Positions 21,679 through 31,900 of a stretch of 64,000 nt of DNA are shown piece after piece (position 1 is the stretch's first letter; each line of letters starts with the position of its first letter). Position numbers and translations under genes: made by a program. The notes beneath the pieces were generated by a model that searched no databases, had not been told where the DNA came from, and was given only the letters and a program-made list of their open reading frames with translations. Origin of the DNA: Dichetophora obliterata (taxonomy: Eukaryota; Arthropoda; Insecta; Diptera; Sciomyzidae); the NCBI GenBank assembly GCA_963920525.1, contig OY986439.1:30328319-30392318 (forward strand), in the 5' to 3' direction.

Positions 21679-24351
21679 TCAGAAGTGGGATTGACCCAAA
21701 ATTCACCACAAGCCGTGACTGAAGAAAAATGGCGGTTATTGTTCGAACAACAAAATCGTAGTTTTTTAGCGCTTGTAGAAGCCATCAAACCATCATACAA
21801 TGCTGTTACATATTTGCCGGAGTTTAACCCAGATATGGAGAATGCTGATGCGCGCGCTTGGGTCGCAATGGCGGATATGTGCATCTCTGAGCAGCCACCG
21901 CGAAGTACATCGTTGATGAATATCCTAAGTCGGGCTCTCAAAGGACAGGCATCTGTCTGGTTAGCCCAAGTCTCATATCCAGAAATGACATGGCCAGAAT
22001 TTATGAATATTTTTACGGCGCGATATGATTGTCCTGAAACTTCAGCAGCATTTTTAATGAATTTAAATAGTAACAGACCTAAGGATGGCGAGTGCCTATC
22101 TGCATATGCTGCAACCCAGATAACAACTTTAATGGCTCGATGGAAAAACTTGTCCACTGAGCAGATAGCTGTATCTACAGTATTAGCCCACATTTCTCAA
22201 TTTGAGCCTAGAGTTCATCGTTTGGCATTTACCACGGACATTGGAACTAGGAATTTGTTACAACAGGAACTAAAGGCTCTGTCATTTTTTAAAAGGAAAG
22301 CTGTTACGCAAAACATAAGTAGCCCAGACATCAAACGAACCAAGACGTCAATACCATCACCCAATATACAATGCTTCAATTGTGGAAAGCAAGGTCATAA
22401 AGCTTTGCAATGCAAATTCAAGAACATTTACACGAATAATTCAATATTGAGCAGCACTGAAAATTGCAAAATTCCAGCTAAGCCGAATGTCACCTGTTTC
22501 AACTGTCAAGGTGCAGGTCATTATGCATCAAGCTGTCCCAAGAAAATTCGCAAAAGATCTGGTGACATCGATGGAATTTCTTCAAAAGATCGTCGAGTTG
22601 ATTTATGCAGTGTTGGTGCACCTGCTGGAACATTGGTTCACTTTGGTGAGCGATTTATATTTTATTACGATTCAGGGTCGGAATGTTCGCTTATTCAAGA
22701 ATCTTTAGGTTGTAAATTTCGCGGTAAACGTATTAATAATGTAGTTACAATGACAGGAATTGGACAGACCAGCGTAAATAGTACTAATCAAATTTTAACG
22801 TCTATTGAAGTAGATGGCATGGTTTTCGAAATTCTGTTTCATGTTTTGCCAGAGTCTTATTTGCATCATAAAATAATTATTGGACGCGAAATCCTTAGCC
22901 AGGGTATTGCTGTGCATATGACATCAGACAAATTATGTTTTAATAGAGTAAGTTTGGTTCATACTTGTGAAGTTATCGCACGAAAGCATATAGAGTTTGA
23001 TTTAATTGACACTGACATTTCCCAAGACCTAAAGCCAAAGTTATTGGATATTTTGAATTTTTTTAAACAAAGCTTTGTATCTGGATTTCCAAATACCCAA
23101 GCTAATACAACACCAATACAAATACGACTGAAAGATCCTAACAAAACAGTTTATAGGCGCCCTTATCGATTGAGCTCTGAAGAGCGTAGTATTGTGCGAG
23201 ACAGAATTAATGAGCTATTAAGTTGTGGTATTATTCGCCCTAGTTCGTCACCATTTGCAAGTCCCATACTCCTTGTGAAGAAAAAGGATGGTTCAGATCG
23301 AATGTGTGTTGACTTTCGTGAATTAAATGATAATACAATTCCCGACAGATTTCCTTTACCGCTCATCTCAGACCAAATTGACAGGTTGCAAGGTTCTTAT
23401 TTCTTCACGAGCTTAGACATGGCTTCAGGGTTTCACCAAATACCTATTCATCCTGATTCGGTTGAGTATACAGCTTTTGTAACTCCCGACGGTCAATATG
23501 AATTTCTAACCATGCCATTTGGCCTTAGAAATGCACCATCAGTTTTTCAGCGTGCAGTGATTAATGCCTTAGGTAATTTGATAAATTCATTTGTTGTTGT
23601 CTACATGGACGATATCCTTATTGTGGCTAAAAATGCTGAAGAGGCATTGGAAAGACTGCGTATTGTACTAGAAGTTCTTACAGAAAAAGGGTTTTCCCTA
23701 AATCTGAAAAAATGTTCTTTCCTCAAACAAAAAGTACAATACCTTGGTTTCGAGGTAAGTGGTGGAAAAATTAAACCGAACCCCAAAAAGATTGAATCTT
23801 TGACAGCTCTGCCTCCACCCGAAACCGTTACACAGTTACGCCAATTTATAGGACTTGCATCTTATTTCAGAAGGTTTGTTCCTAAGTTTTCTCAAATAAT
23901 GGCCCCTTTATATGCTTTGACATCTGGCAAGAGTAAAATCGATTGGAAACCTCAGCATGAATCTGTTAGACAACAAATAATAACCGTTTTGACTTCTTCA
24001 CCTGTATTAATGCTATTTGATCCTTCTTGTCCAATAGAGCTTCATACAGATGCTAGTGCTATTGGCTATGGTGCTGTATTAATGCAAAAAAAGGACTCAA
24101 AGTGTTTTGTGGTTGCCTTTTATAGCAAGCGTACTTCGGCTGCTGAATCCAAGTACCACTCATACGAGTTGGAGACTCTTGCGGTTGTGAATGCGATTAA
24201 GCATTTTAGGCATTATTTACACGGACGTAGTTTTATTGTTGTTACTGATTGTAACTCTTTACAGGCTTCACGTAAAAAGCTTGATCTAACTCCTCGGCTT
24301 TCTTACAGGCTTTTGAGTTTGAAGTTGTGTATAGGAAAGGAAACAGTATGA
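21661..24351 (+). CDS. gag-protease-reverse transcriptase-RNase H polyprotein (mdg3-like), C-terminally broken
   Basis: An 896-codon frame encodes the structural and replication proteins of the element. The capsid-like region is at about residues 95-215 (WLAQVSYPEMTWPEFMNIF). Two CCHC nucleic-acid binding knuckles follow at C238-C251 (CFNCGKQGHKALQC) and C279-C292. The aspartic protease site is D337-S-G. The reverse transcriptase has LPLISDQIDRLQGS, SLDMASGFHQI, MPFGLRNAP and the Y648-MDD catalytic box. RNase H starts at HTDASAIGYG (D797). It ends in a wrong-frame tail after SYRLLSL, because a short deletion near 24310 moved the frame; the correct frame resumes as FEFEVVYRKGN (24312 on). The first six codons lie in the LTR. 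Replication occurs in cytoplasmic particles in known relatives. Confidence 0.9.
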   Translation: MDGNSTSEVGLTQNSPQAVTEEKWRLLFEQQNRSFLALVEAIKPSYNAVTYLPEFNPDMENADARAWVAMADMCISEQPPRSTSLMNILSRALKGQASVWLAQVSYPEMTWPEFMNIFTARYDCPETSAAFLMNLNSNRPKDGECLSAYAATQITTLMARWKNLSTEQIAVSTVLAHISQFEPRVHRLAFTTDIGTRNLLQQELKALSFFKRKAVTQNISSPDIKRTKTSIPSPNIQCFNCGKQGHKALQCKFKNIYTNNSILSSTENCKIPAKPNVTCFNCQGAGHYASSCPKKIRKRSGDIDGISSKDRRVDLCSVGAPAGTLVHFGERFIFYYDSGSECSLIQESLGCKFRGKRINNVVTMTGIGQTSVNSTNQILTSIEVDGMVFEILFHVLPESYLHHKIIIGREILSQGIAVHMTSDKLCFNRVSLVHTCEVIARKHIEFDLIDTDISQDLKPKLLDILNFFKQSFVSGFPNTQANTTPIQIRLKDPNKTVYRRPYRLSSEERSIVRDRINELLSCGIIRPSSSPFASPILLVKKKDGSDRMCVDFRELNDNTIPDRFPLPLISDQIDRLQGSYFFTSLDMASGFHQIPIHPDSVEYTAFVTPDGQYEFLTMPFGLRNAPSVFQRAVINALGNLINSFVVVYMDDILIVAKNAEEALERLRIVLEVLTEKGFSLNLKKCSFLKQKVQYLGFEVSGGKIKPNPKKIESLTALPPPETVTQLRQFIGLASYFRRFVPKFSQIMAPLYALTSGKSKIDWKPQHESVRQQIITVLTSSPVLMLFDPSCPIELHTDASAIGYGAVLMQKKDSKCFVVAFYSKRTSAAESKYHSYELETLAVVNAIKHFRHYLHGRSFIVVTDCNSLQASRKKLDLTPRLSYRLLSLKLCIGKETV
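21679..21692 (+). promoter_or_regulatory. primer-binding site, complementary to tRNA-Leu(CAA) 3' region
   Basis: TCAGAAGTGGGATT directly follows the LTR. As I recall it, eukaryotic tRNA-Leu(CAA) ends in AATCCCACTTCTGA followed by CACCA, so 14 bases pair while the last five tRNA bases stay unpaired. An offset tRNA-Leu primer is known for mdg3/micropia-type elements. The same bases are read as gag codons 7-11 because the start codon lies upstream. Confidence 0.65.
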
Positions 24352-25700
24352 GTCATGCAGACTTCTTTTCAAGAAATCCACTGCCCTCTTCTGTTAACGT
24401 ATATGAGAAAGTCGAGTCCAAGATCGTAAACTTAACCGAATTATCTGATAATTGGCTCTTAGCAGAGCAACAGCGAGATGGTGAAATTGTGAAACTAATA
24501 AAGGATATAAATGAAAACAACCTTACTGATGATATTTCTCGGACTTATGAGATTCGCTCAGGCATTCTTTATCGTAAAATACAACGTAATGGTAGATCAC
24601 AATGCCTGCCAATAGTTCCTCGGTCGCTTAGATGGTCAATAATTAATAACACTCATGAAGCACTGATGCATTTAGGTTATGAGAAGACCTTAGAGAAAGT
24701 TTACGAACTTTATTGGTTTGAAAAGATGTCAAAATTTGTTAGGAAATTTGTAGATAATTGCGTTACATGTAAAATTTCCAAATCTCATTCCGGGAAAGTT
24801 CAGGCCGAATTGCACTCTATACCAAAAATAGCGATTCCTTGGCACACTTTACATATTGATGCAACTGGAAAACTAGGCGGAAAAAGTGACAGAAAAGAAT
24901 ACGTTTTTGTACTGATAGACGCATTTACTAAATTCGTTATTTTGCATCATACTATAAACATCGATACTTGTAGTAGTATTGCAGCTTTAAAGCAAGCTAT
25001 TTCTTTATTTGGTGCCCCAACGCGTGTCATTGCTGATCAGGGTCGTTGTTTTACAAGTCGAGAATTTTGTGAATTTTGTAATTCACATAGTATCAATTTA
25101 CATTTAATCGGAACAGGTAGTGCTCGCGCAAACGGCCAAGTTTAGCGTGTAATGTGTACGTTAAAGAATATGCTAACTGCAGTTGAAACTAGTAACCGCA
25201 CATGGCAGGATGCTCTTCCTGATGTTCAGTTAGCTTTAAATTGTACACAAAGTCGAGTCACGAAATTTAGTCCTTTAGAATTGCTTATTGGTAAAGTAGC
25301 TAGACCTACAGACATATTAGTGCCTGATGTCAATGAACAGCCAATAAACCTTGATGATGCTCGAAATAAAGCCAAATGTAATATGGAGAAGAGTGCTAGC
25401 TATGATAAAATAAGATTTGATAGTACTAAAGCCCAACTGGACAAATTTGTGATAGGAGATTTTGTACTACTACAAAACGAAGAACGGAATCAAACAAAGC
25501 TTGACCCAAAGTACAAAGGCCCATTCAAAGTAATTGAAGTTTTGGATGGTGACCGATATGTGGTAAAATCTTTAAACTGTAACCGGACGTACAAGTATGC
25601 TCATGATCGTATGAGGCGAATGCCTGAAAGTCATGTCCCTATCGAAATTGATGATGAAACATTTGAGTCCGTTAATGTTGAAGAAGAGCGAAGTAATTAA
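24312..25700 (+). pseudogene. RNase H end and integrase of the mdg3-like element; stop at the catalytic Glu
   Basis: It is in the -1 frame relative to gag-pol. It opens with the end of RNase H (VVYRKGNSMSHADFFSR), then an integrase HHCC zinc region (H and H in HEALMHLGYEKT, C and C in NCVTCKIS), then the DDE core with Asp in HIDATGK and Asp in IADQGRCF. Thirty-five residues after the second Asp, where the catalytic Glu belongs (between ANGQV and RVM), the codon is TAG (25143-25145). The frame stays open afterwards to 25700 through the C-terminal domain with KYKGPFKVIEVLDG (GPF/Y type). Two lesions, so this copy cannot integrate itself. Confidence 0.85.
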
Positions 25701-25732
25701 TTTTGGCTATTATAGAGATGTAATGCGCATTG

Positions 25733-26820
25733 TGTAACGGCACCAAATCTCACCATTTGCGTTGTCGGGGTTGTTCACGATGTGGTGTATTTGTCATATC
25801 ATTGTGGTATAACATTTTCACTCTTTACCACTTAGCGTGAACATACCATCGATAAAACCTTTTATTTGGTTCAGATACACAAGGTAATCTCAGGTGCACA
25901 GCATCGTGAACGACCCTAACTCGCAACGGTGTCAAAGTGTGGACTGACAATTTGCTGTTTGACCGCTGACGGATTTTAATTTGGCAGCTGACAATTTGCT
26001 GTTTGACAGCTGACACATTTCTAAACTTGGCAAATGTGACAGTTGACACGTTGTCAAACATGACAACTGACACTATTTCCACCTTTGAAAATCATGACTG
26101 TTTGTTTGCAACCCGTTTTGCCGTAGTCATTGTGTCACACAGCGGGTATGAGTTACAAAGTTGTATCATACACTTGCATAGTGCAAACGCTGAGAAGAAA
26201 GCTACTTGTGTGACAAAGGTTTTTTGGAGATTGGGAGGGTTTCCAATATATTTAGCCCCTGAACCCTCACGGAAGGGTGGGAAAAGTGTGGGCCGAGCTC
26301 GTCCACCAGAGCTCAACGAGTAGGTATTGGATGATTGGGCCAGGGGTGCCCAAACGGTTTCCTTTATTTTTTTTTATATTAGTTTTACTTGATTTTTACT
26401 TCTCGTTTCAGAAAATTTTTTTTTGTATTCTTTATTTGGAATCACCGACGTGCGATGACTTATGCACGTGACATTTGTACGGCAAGGGTACACGTGGACG
26501 GCCACAAGACCCCACCCCAAATCTCACCGAACTGCTAGCAATGGCTAACTAGCACGTGCAGCCGTGGCCAACCTAGTGTCCGCGGGTCACTGGACCGGGG
26601 CGATGGTACCGCCTCTGTGCGTGAGCGGCCTAATAAATACTGGTCATCGAGAACCAGGGGCGCTGTAAAAAGGCGCCCTCAAACTAAATGCAAAGGGCCG
26701 CCCTCTCGCAGAGATGGTAGCACCGCTCCACAACAACCAAAATGTTAAAATTTTGAAATTTAAAATTCATTTTTGAATTTTAACGTCCATGTTGACTCCA
26801 AAATTTACGCCTCCGTTACA
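25733..26820 (+). repeat. 5' LTR (1088 bp) of the RING-gag element
   Basis: TGTAACGG start and CCGTTACA end. An AATAAA polyadenylation word is at 26632-26637. A cluster of TGACAATTTGCTGTTTGAC words and GCTGACA/TGTCA words at 25944-26075 looks like a repeated factor-binding or structural region. A 106-codon ORF in it (26003-26323) occurs in both LTRs but has no family signature. Confidence 0.95.
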
Positions 26821-26823
26821 AAT

Positions 26824-26841
26824 TGGCGCCCAACGTGGGGC
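26824..26841 (+). promoter_or_regulatory. primer-binding site for tRNA-Lys
   Basis: TGGCGCCCAACGTGGGGC starts 3 bases after the LTR and is complementary, including the CCA end, to the 3' 18 bases of fly tRNA-Lys(CUU) as I recall it. Confidence 0.85.
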
Positions 26842-27477
26842 CGATAAAAATTTTGTAATTATCGACTCTCTCCGTAAATTTTTTTTTGTGATGTTCGGTA
26901 GCGCGTCGGTGATTCCAACCAAAGAGTACATTTTTTTTCTAGCAGTTTTTTTCTATCAAAAATTTGTGATTTTGTTTTTTTTATATTTTGAATTGGATAG
27001 TCAGGGTTGGCTGCTGGAATATCCGTCTGTGACATTAATCTGCATTCGTATCCGCAGACAAATCTCTGAAATGATTAATTCCTTTGTGTTTGATATGAAA
27101 ACTGTGATTGATATTAAATTTCAATTTTTAAATTTTCAATAGTTAAATTTATTAAATAATTTTTTTGTTTTTCTTGCGTGATGATATCGGGTTCGGAGGT
27201 AGTGTCGAGTGTTGCCTGGAATTGCGATGTTGTTGCGTTTAGTGCGCATGTCGACCGCTTCACTCGGGACTATTTTTCTGGACTTCGTGTCATCACGTGA
27301 GCCCATTTAAGTTGTAGTTTCCGGTTAATTAACAAGTTTTTTTTTATTATCTATTGGACCCCCTGACTCAATCAACCAACAACCGCTCAACATAATTTCA
27401 AAGCAAATCTCTCTCTTCTAAGACCAAATAAATAAGACCTATACATTTATATTTATAAATTTTTGATTTTTTTTACC
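26842..27477 (+). other. 636-nt 5' leader of the RING-gag element
   Basis: Non-coding leader between primer site and first ORF, with T runs and no conserved ORF. The likely place for packaging signals, but none can be recognised. Confidence 0.6.
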
Positions 27478-28098
27478 ATGCCTTTGCATCATAGTGATGA
27501 AAATTTAACGGTACAGGTGGAACTAGCTGGAAATTGCTGCAGCATTTGCTCGCAGTCCTTCGGCAAGGCTGATGACCTGGTGGCAACACCATGCAGTCAT
27601 ATTTTCCACAAAGATTGCATATCCCAGTGGGTAATAAAGGCTCACAGCTGTCCGCTGTGCCGCACGTTGTGCACAGTTAAGAAACTTAAGCCATGGCAAC
27701 CAAATCTGGTAGTCGATCCTTCTTTACTTTCTCCTAGTAGGGCGAATGAGAGCCAAGGGGCATTACGAAAAGAACGTCCGGTCACTAGAAGCCAAAGAAA
27801 CCTAGGTTTCAGTCAGGCACAACTACCGGATTTAAATATGTCGGGAATGCAACCCGTGCAAAAAGGGTCGGTCGAACTAAACTCTAACCAAGTAGCTAAC
27901 GCATTAACTCAAGGTCCTTCTGATCAATTTCAGTCCTCGGTGGCTCGACATCAGTATTCGGATAGTGATTTGCAGCACTTGATTAATGAGGCAGTTCGTA
28001 CCGAACTCGCTAAATTGCAAATTAATCCAGTCAGACATACTCCTCATGGAGTTACATCCAGCAGTAACCCCTTGCGGAATTTTCAGCAGAACTTGTAG
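27478..28098 (+). CDS. RING-H2 finger protein, first ORF of the gypsy element
   Basis: 206 residues from the ATG in ACCATGCC (the frame opens slightly earlier, but this is the first good start). The N-terminal third is a complete RING-H2: C21-x2-C24-x14-C39-x-H41-x2-H44-x2-C47-x10-C58-x2-C61, with Trp51 (W in ISQWVI) and a CPLCR end. These are all eight zinc ligands of ubiquitin-ligase RINGs. The rest (from about residue 70) is low-complexity, rich in S, Q, N and P. It stops with TAG at 28096; the next in-frame codon but one is ATG (28102), where the gag-like ORF starts. Either the two are one gag protein split by a nonsense change, or the RING is made separately with reinitiation or readthrough. 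E3 ligase activity is inference. Confidence 0.8.
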   Translation: MPLHHSDENLTVQVELAGNCCSICSQSFGKADDLVATPCSHIFHKDCISQWVIKAHSCPLCRTLCTVKKLKPWQPNLVVDPSLLSPSRANESQGALRKERPVTRSQRNLGFSQAQLPDLNMSGMQPVQKGSVELNSNQVANALTQGPSDQFQSSVARHQYSDSDLQHLINEAVRTELAKLQINPVRHTPHGVTSSSNPLRNFQQNL

Positions 28099-28101
28099 CC
28101 A

Positions 28102-28944
28102 ATGCCAAGTATAAATTCGGCACCGAATGTTTATAGTGTTCCCCCACCAAACTTTATGCCCGCTCCACCTTCAACATCGGGTCACAATCGACAGTTTGTC
28201 CAGAGTATGCCAGCTCATTACACACCGAGCAGTATGCCGCATAACAGTGAACCTGTTCGCAATGCTCCAGGACCTGCTTCGCAATTTGTACCGTCAGAGA
28301 ACGTTGCCAGTTTGATTTCCAATTGGAAAGTCACGTTCAGTGGCAAAGAAGATGCCTTAACAGTTGATAAATTTATTTATCGAGTGCACGCTCTGACGAT
28401 GCAAAGTTTGCGAGGAGATTTTGGAGCATTGTGCTGTCATGCGCACATGTTGTTCGTTGGAAAGGCGCTGGAATGGTTTTGGCGTTACCATCGAAGTGTG
28501 CCTAGGGTTGAATGGGGTGCGTTGTGCTCAGAGCTTCGTAGTCAATTTTGCGATCGCAGAACCGATTTAGATATCATGGATCTGGTGCGCAATAGGAAGC
28601 AAAAGTTTGACGAAAAGTTTGATGAGTTTTATGAGGCAGTTTTGCAATTGACTGATAAATTACAGCGGCCTCTTGATTCTCATGTTTTGCTGGAGATTCT
28701 GCAAAGGAATTTGCGTTTGGATGTTAGGCGTAGTTTGTTGTATGTTCCCATACAAAGTGTTAGCCAGCTTCGCGCGTTTGTTCAGAAACGTGAATTGCTT
28801 GATGAAGAGTACGGGAGGAATTCTCGCAACTATCAAAATCAGCGTCAGGTTTCTGAGCTGGCATGCGAGCCTGGTGACGCGAACGCTACACCTACCAATA
28901 AGAATAATGATGTTTTTTTAGATTTACCAACTGCCCCTCATTAA
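28102..28944 (+). CDS. gag capsid protein of the RING-gag element
   Basis: 280 residues in the same frame as the RING ORF. A Pro/Ser-rich start (PPPNFMPAPPSTSG) leads into a retrotransposon-gag type capsid region at about residues 70-240: WKVTFSGKEDALTVDKFIYR, GKALEWFWRYHR, LRSQFCDRRTDLDIMD, KFDEFYEAVLQL, VLLEILQRNLRLDVRR. It ends after KNNDVFLDLPTAPH with TAA at 28942. No CCHC zinc knuckle is present here or at the start of pol, unlike most Ty3/gypsy gags. Pol overlaps its end in the -1 frame. Confidence 0.85.
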   Translation: MPSINSAPNVYSVPPPNFMPAPPSTSGHNRQFVQSMPAHYTPSSMPHNSEPVRNAPGPASQFVPSENVASLISNWKVTFSGKEDALTVDKFIYRVHALTMQSLRGDFGALCCHAHMLFVGKALEWFWRYHRSVPRVEWGALCSELRSQFCDRRTDLDIMDLVRNRKQKFDEKFDEFYEAVLQLTDKLQRPLDSHVLLEILQRNLRLDVRRSLLYVPIQSVSQLRAFVQKRELLDEEYGRNSRNYQNQRQVSELACEPGDANATPTNKNNDVFLDLPTAPH

Positions 28945-31900
28945 CTTCTGAGGTGGCCTGCCAAACTGAGGCAATCCCGGATGTACCAAATACCCAAATT
29001 CGAATTTTAACACGTGAAGAAAAGGCTGCTACTGTGCCACAACGGACGTTCAAACCGTTGCATGTTCGTTGGCTCGAATATAACGCTGCGCGTCGACGTA
29101 TATTTCAGAGCGAGGGCTCCATTCAAATCCAATGCAAAAAGAAACGGCGATCAACTGCGAGATTGAGGCAATTTTGGAAAAAGGTCCGAGCCTTGAGAAA
29201 GTTTGCGTGCTCGGCGGTTTTGTCGTTTGCTCCTGCGAAGGATATTCGTCCTTACGCACCGGTCTCATTAGCCGGCGAAATGTTAGTAGGATTGATCGAT
29301 ACTGGCGCTACTATCAGTTGCATAGCCAATAATTTGGCAAAAAGACTATTGTCTAACCAGTCGCTGAAGTGGAAAAGGTTTTCGATCAATCTGAAGACGG
29401 CGGACGGGACGAGTCATGCTTCTGCAGGAGTCCTCGACACCACCATCACCGTTCGAGGAGTCACCAAACCCCTCAGGTTTTTGATAGTTCCAACTTTGTC
29501 TCAAGACTTGTATTTGGGAGTTGATTTCGTAAAAGCATTTGGCTTGGCTGGAGATCTCTTTCTGGAAAATTACAACGGCTCTCCTGTTAGAGAGATTTCT
29601 GAAGTTGATTCCAACCACCATGTGTTGACTACTCGTCAGCAAATTAGGCTAAACGCCACCATTTTAAATTTTCCATCTTTTTCTGAACAAGGCTTAGGCC
29701 GCACCAGCTTGATTAGTCACGTCATTGACGTAGGGCAAGCAAAACCAGTCAAACAACGACACTTTTCGGTTTCTCCTGGGGTCGAAAAACTTCTTTTCGC
29801 TGAGGTCGACCGCATGTTGGCACTTGGTGTCATTGAAGTGTCGCAAAGCGCTTGGTCATCACCTGTAGCCTTGATCGTCAAACCTAATAAAGTGCGCTTG
29901 TGTCTCGATGCGCGTAAGGTAAATGAGGTTACTGTGAAGGATGCTTATCCCCTGCCTCTCATTGATGGAATTCTCAGTCGGCTTCCTAAGGCTCAATTCA
30001 TTTCGAGTTTGGATCTGAAGGATGCCTTCTGGCAGATTCCATTGGATGCAGCGTCAAGGGATAAGACAGCCTTCACAGTGCCCAATCGACCGTTGTACCA
30101 GTTTGTTACAATGCCTTTCGGCCTATGTAACGCACCGCAGACGATGTCTCGCTTGATGGACAAGGTCATACCTGCTCATTTGAGAACACAAGTTTTTGTA
30201 TACTTAGACGATTTGCTTTTGATAACCGAGACCTTTGACGATCATTTAGCTTTGCTGCAGGAGGTAGCCATCTGTATTCGACATGCTGGTCTGACGATAA
30301 ATATTGAAAAAAGTAAATTTTTACTCAAACAAATTCGTTATTTGGGTCACGTGATTGGGCATGGAACCATCAGTACTGATCCAGAAAAGGTGCAAGCGAT
30401 TCGAGATTTTCCCTTGCCAAAAACTGTGCGACAGCTTCGTCGTTTTCTCGGTGTCTGTGGATGGTACCGACGGTTCGTGCTAAATTACGCTTCCATTTCG
30501 ACACCGTTGACCAACATGCTGCAAAAAGCGAAAAAATTTGTTTGGACTGAGGAGTCTATAGCAGCTTTTGAGACCCTCAAAAATAGCCTTAGTAGTGCAC
30601 CTGTGCTTCATAGCCCTGATTTTTCGCGTCCGTTTTCAATCCAATGCGATGCCTCTCAGTATGGAGTCGGAGCCGTTCTGGCTCAACGTGATGATGATGA
30701 AAATGAAGTCCCGATTGCGTATATGTCACATAAATTTAACCAAGCGCAACGAAACTATACCGTTTCAGAACAAGAATGTCTTGCAGCGGTCATGGCCATA
30801 AAAAAATTTCGAGCTTACGTCGAAAGGCATGAATTCGAAGTGATCACTGATCACGCGTCTTTAAAATGGTTAATGGGCCAAACCGACCTGCATGGCAGAC
30901 TTGCTCGTTGGGCATTGAAACTTCAAGGTTTCTCATTTAAAATCATTCATCGCAAAGGTAGCCAAAACGTAGTTCCCGATTCTTTATCGAGAGTGCATTC
31001 GCCGGAGGATGTCGAAATTTCAGAATTGACAGAAACTGCAGTTACGACTTGGCCAGTTTTGGATTTTTCTTCTGCACATTTTAAAACAGAAAATTATCTA
31101 AAACTGGTTGACGAGTTTCAAAAAAATAACGAGCAACAACCAGACATACAAGTTGTGGACGGCTTAATTTACAAGCGTTGTGAATTTGCAAGTGGTGATC
31201 CCACCCAAGAAGAACAGTCATGGAAACTCTGGGTGCCTGAGGAATTGAGAAGATCTCTCATTGTTGAAGCTCATGATCACCCAATGAGTTCTCATGGTGG
31301 AATTCACAAAACGCTCACGCGACTCAAAATGTTGTATTTTTGGCCAAGAATGGCAAAACAAGTCCGCGACTATGTGCTGGCGTGTGAAGTCTGCAAACTG
31401 TCCAAAGCTCCGAATTACGTACTTCGTCCACCCATGGGACAACAATTAACTTCTACCCGCATATTTCAGAGACTCTACGTTGACCTTTTAGGGCCTTACC
31501 CAAGGTCGCGCTCAGGGAACGTGGGTCTCGTGATTGTGCTTGACCACCTGTCGAAGTTTCATTTCTTGGAACCAATTCGGACCTTTACCGCCAAAAAGAT
31601 TGTCGAATTTCTAGAGAAGCGAATTTTCGCAATTTTCGGTGTTCGCGAAATTATAACCTCTGACAATGGCGTACAATTCCGATCTAATAGGTTTAAAGAT
31701 TTAGTACAAAAATATGGTGTCAAGCATAATTTAACTGCAAATTATTCTCCTCAGTCAAATGCTGTCGAACGTGTGAATCGTTCAATAATCGCAGCCGTTC
31801 GCGCATATATTCATCCGGACCAAAAAGATTGGGATGAAAATTTATATGCGATAAGTGCCGCTCTCCGCAGCTCAGTTCACTCTTCTTCAGGTTTTTCACC

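Noticed and set aside
21642..22193. 183-codon antisense ORF over mdg3-like gag
   Set aside because: Shadow of the gag frame.
26003..26323. 106-codon ORF inside both LTRs of the RING-gag element
   Set aside because: No domain or family signature. It is kept only because the LTRs are nearly identical, and differences between copies change residues freely.
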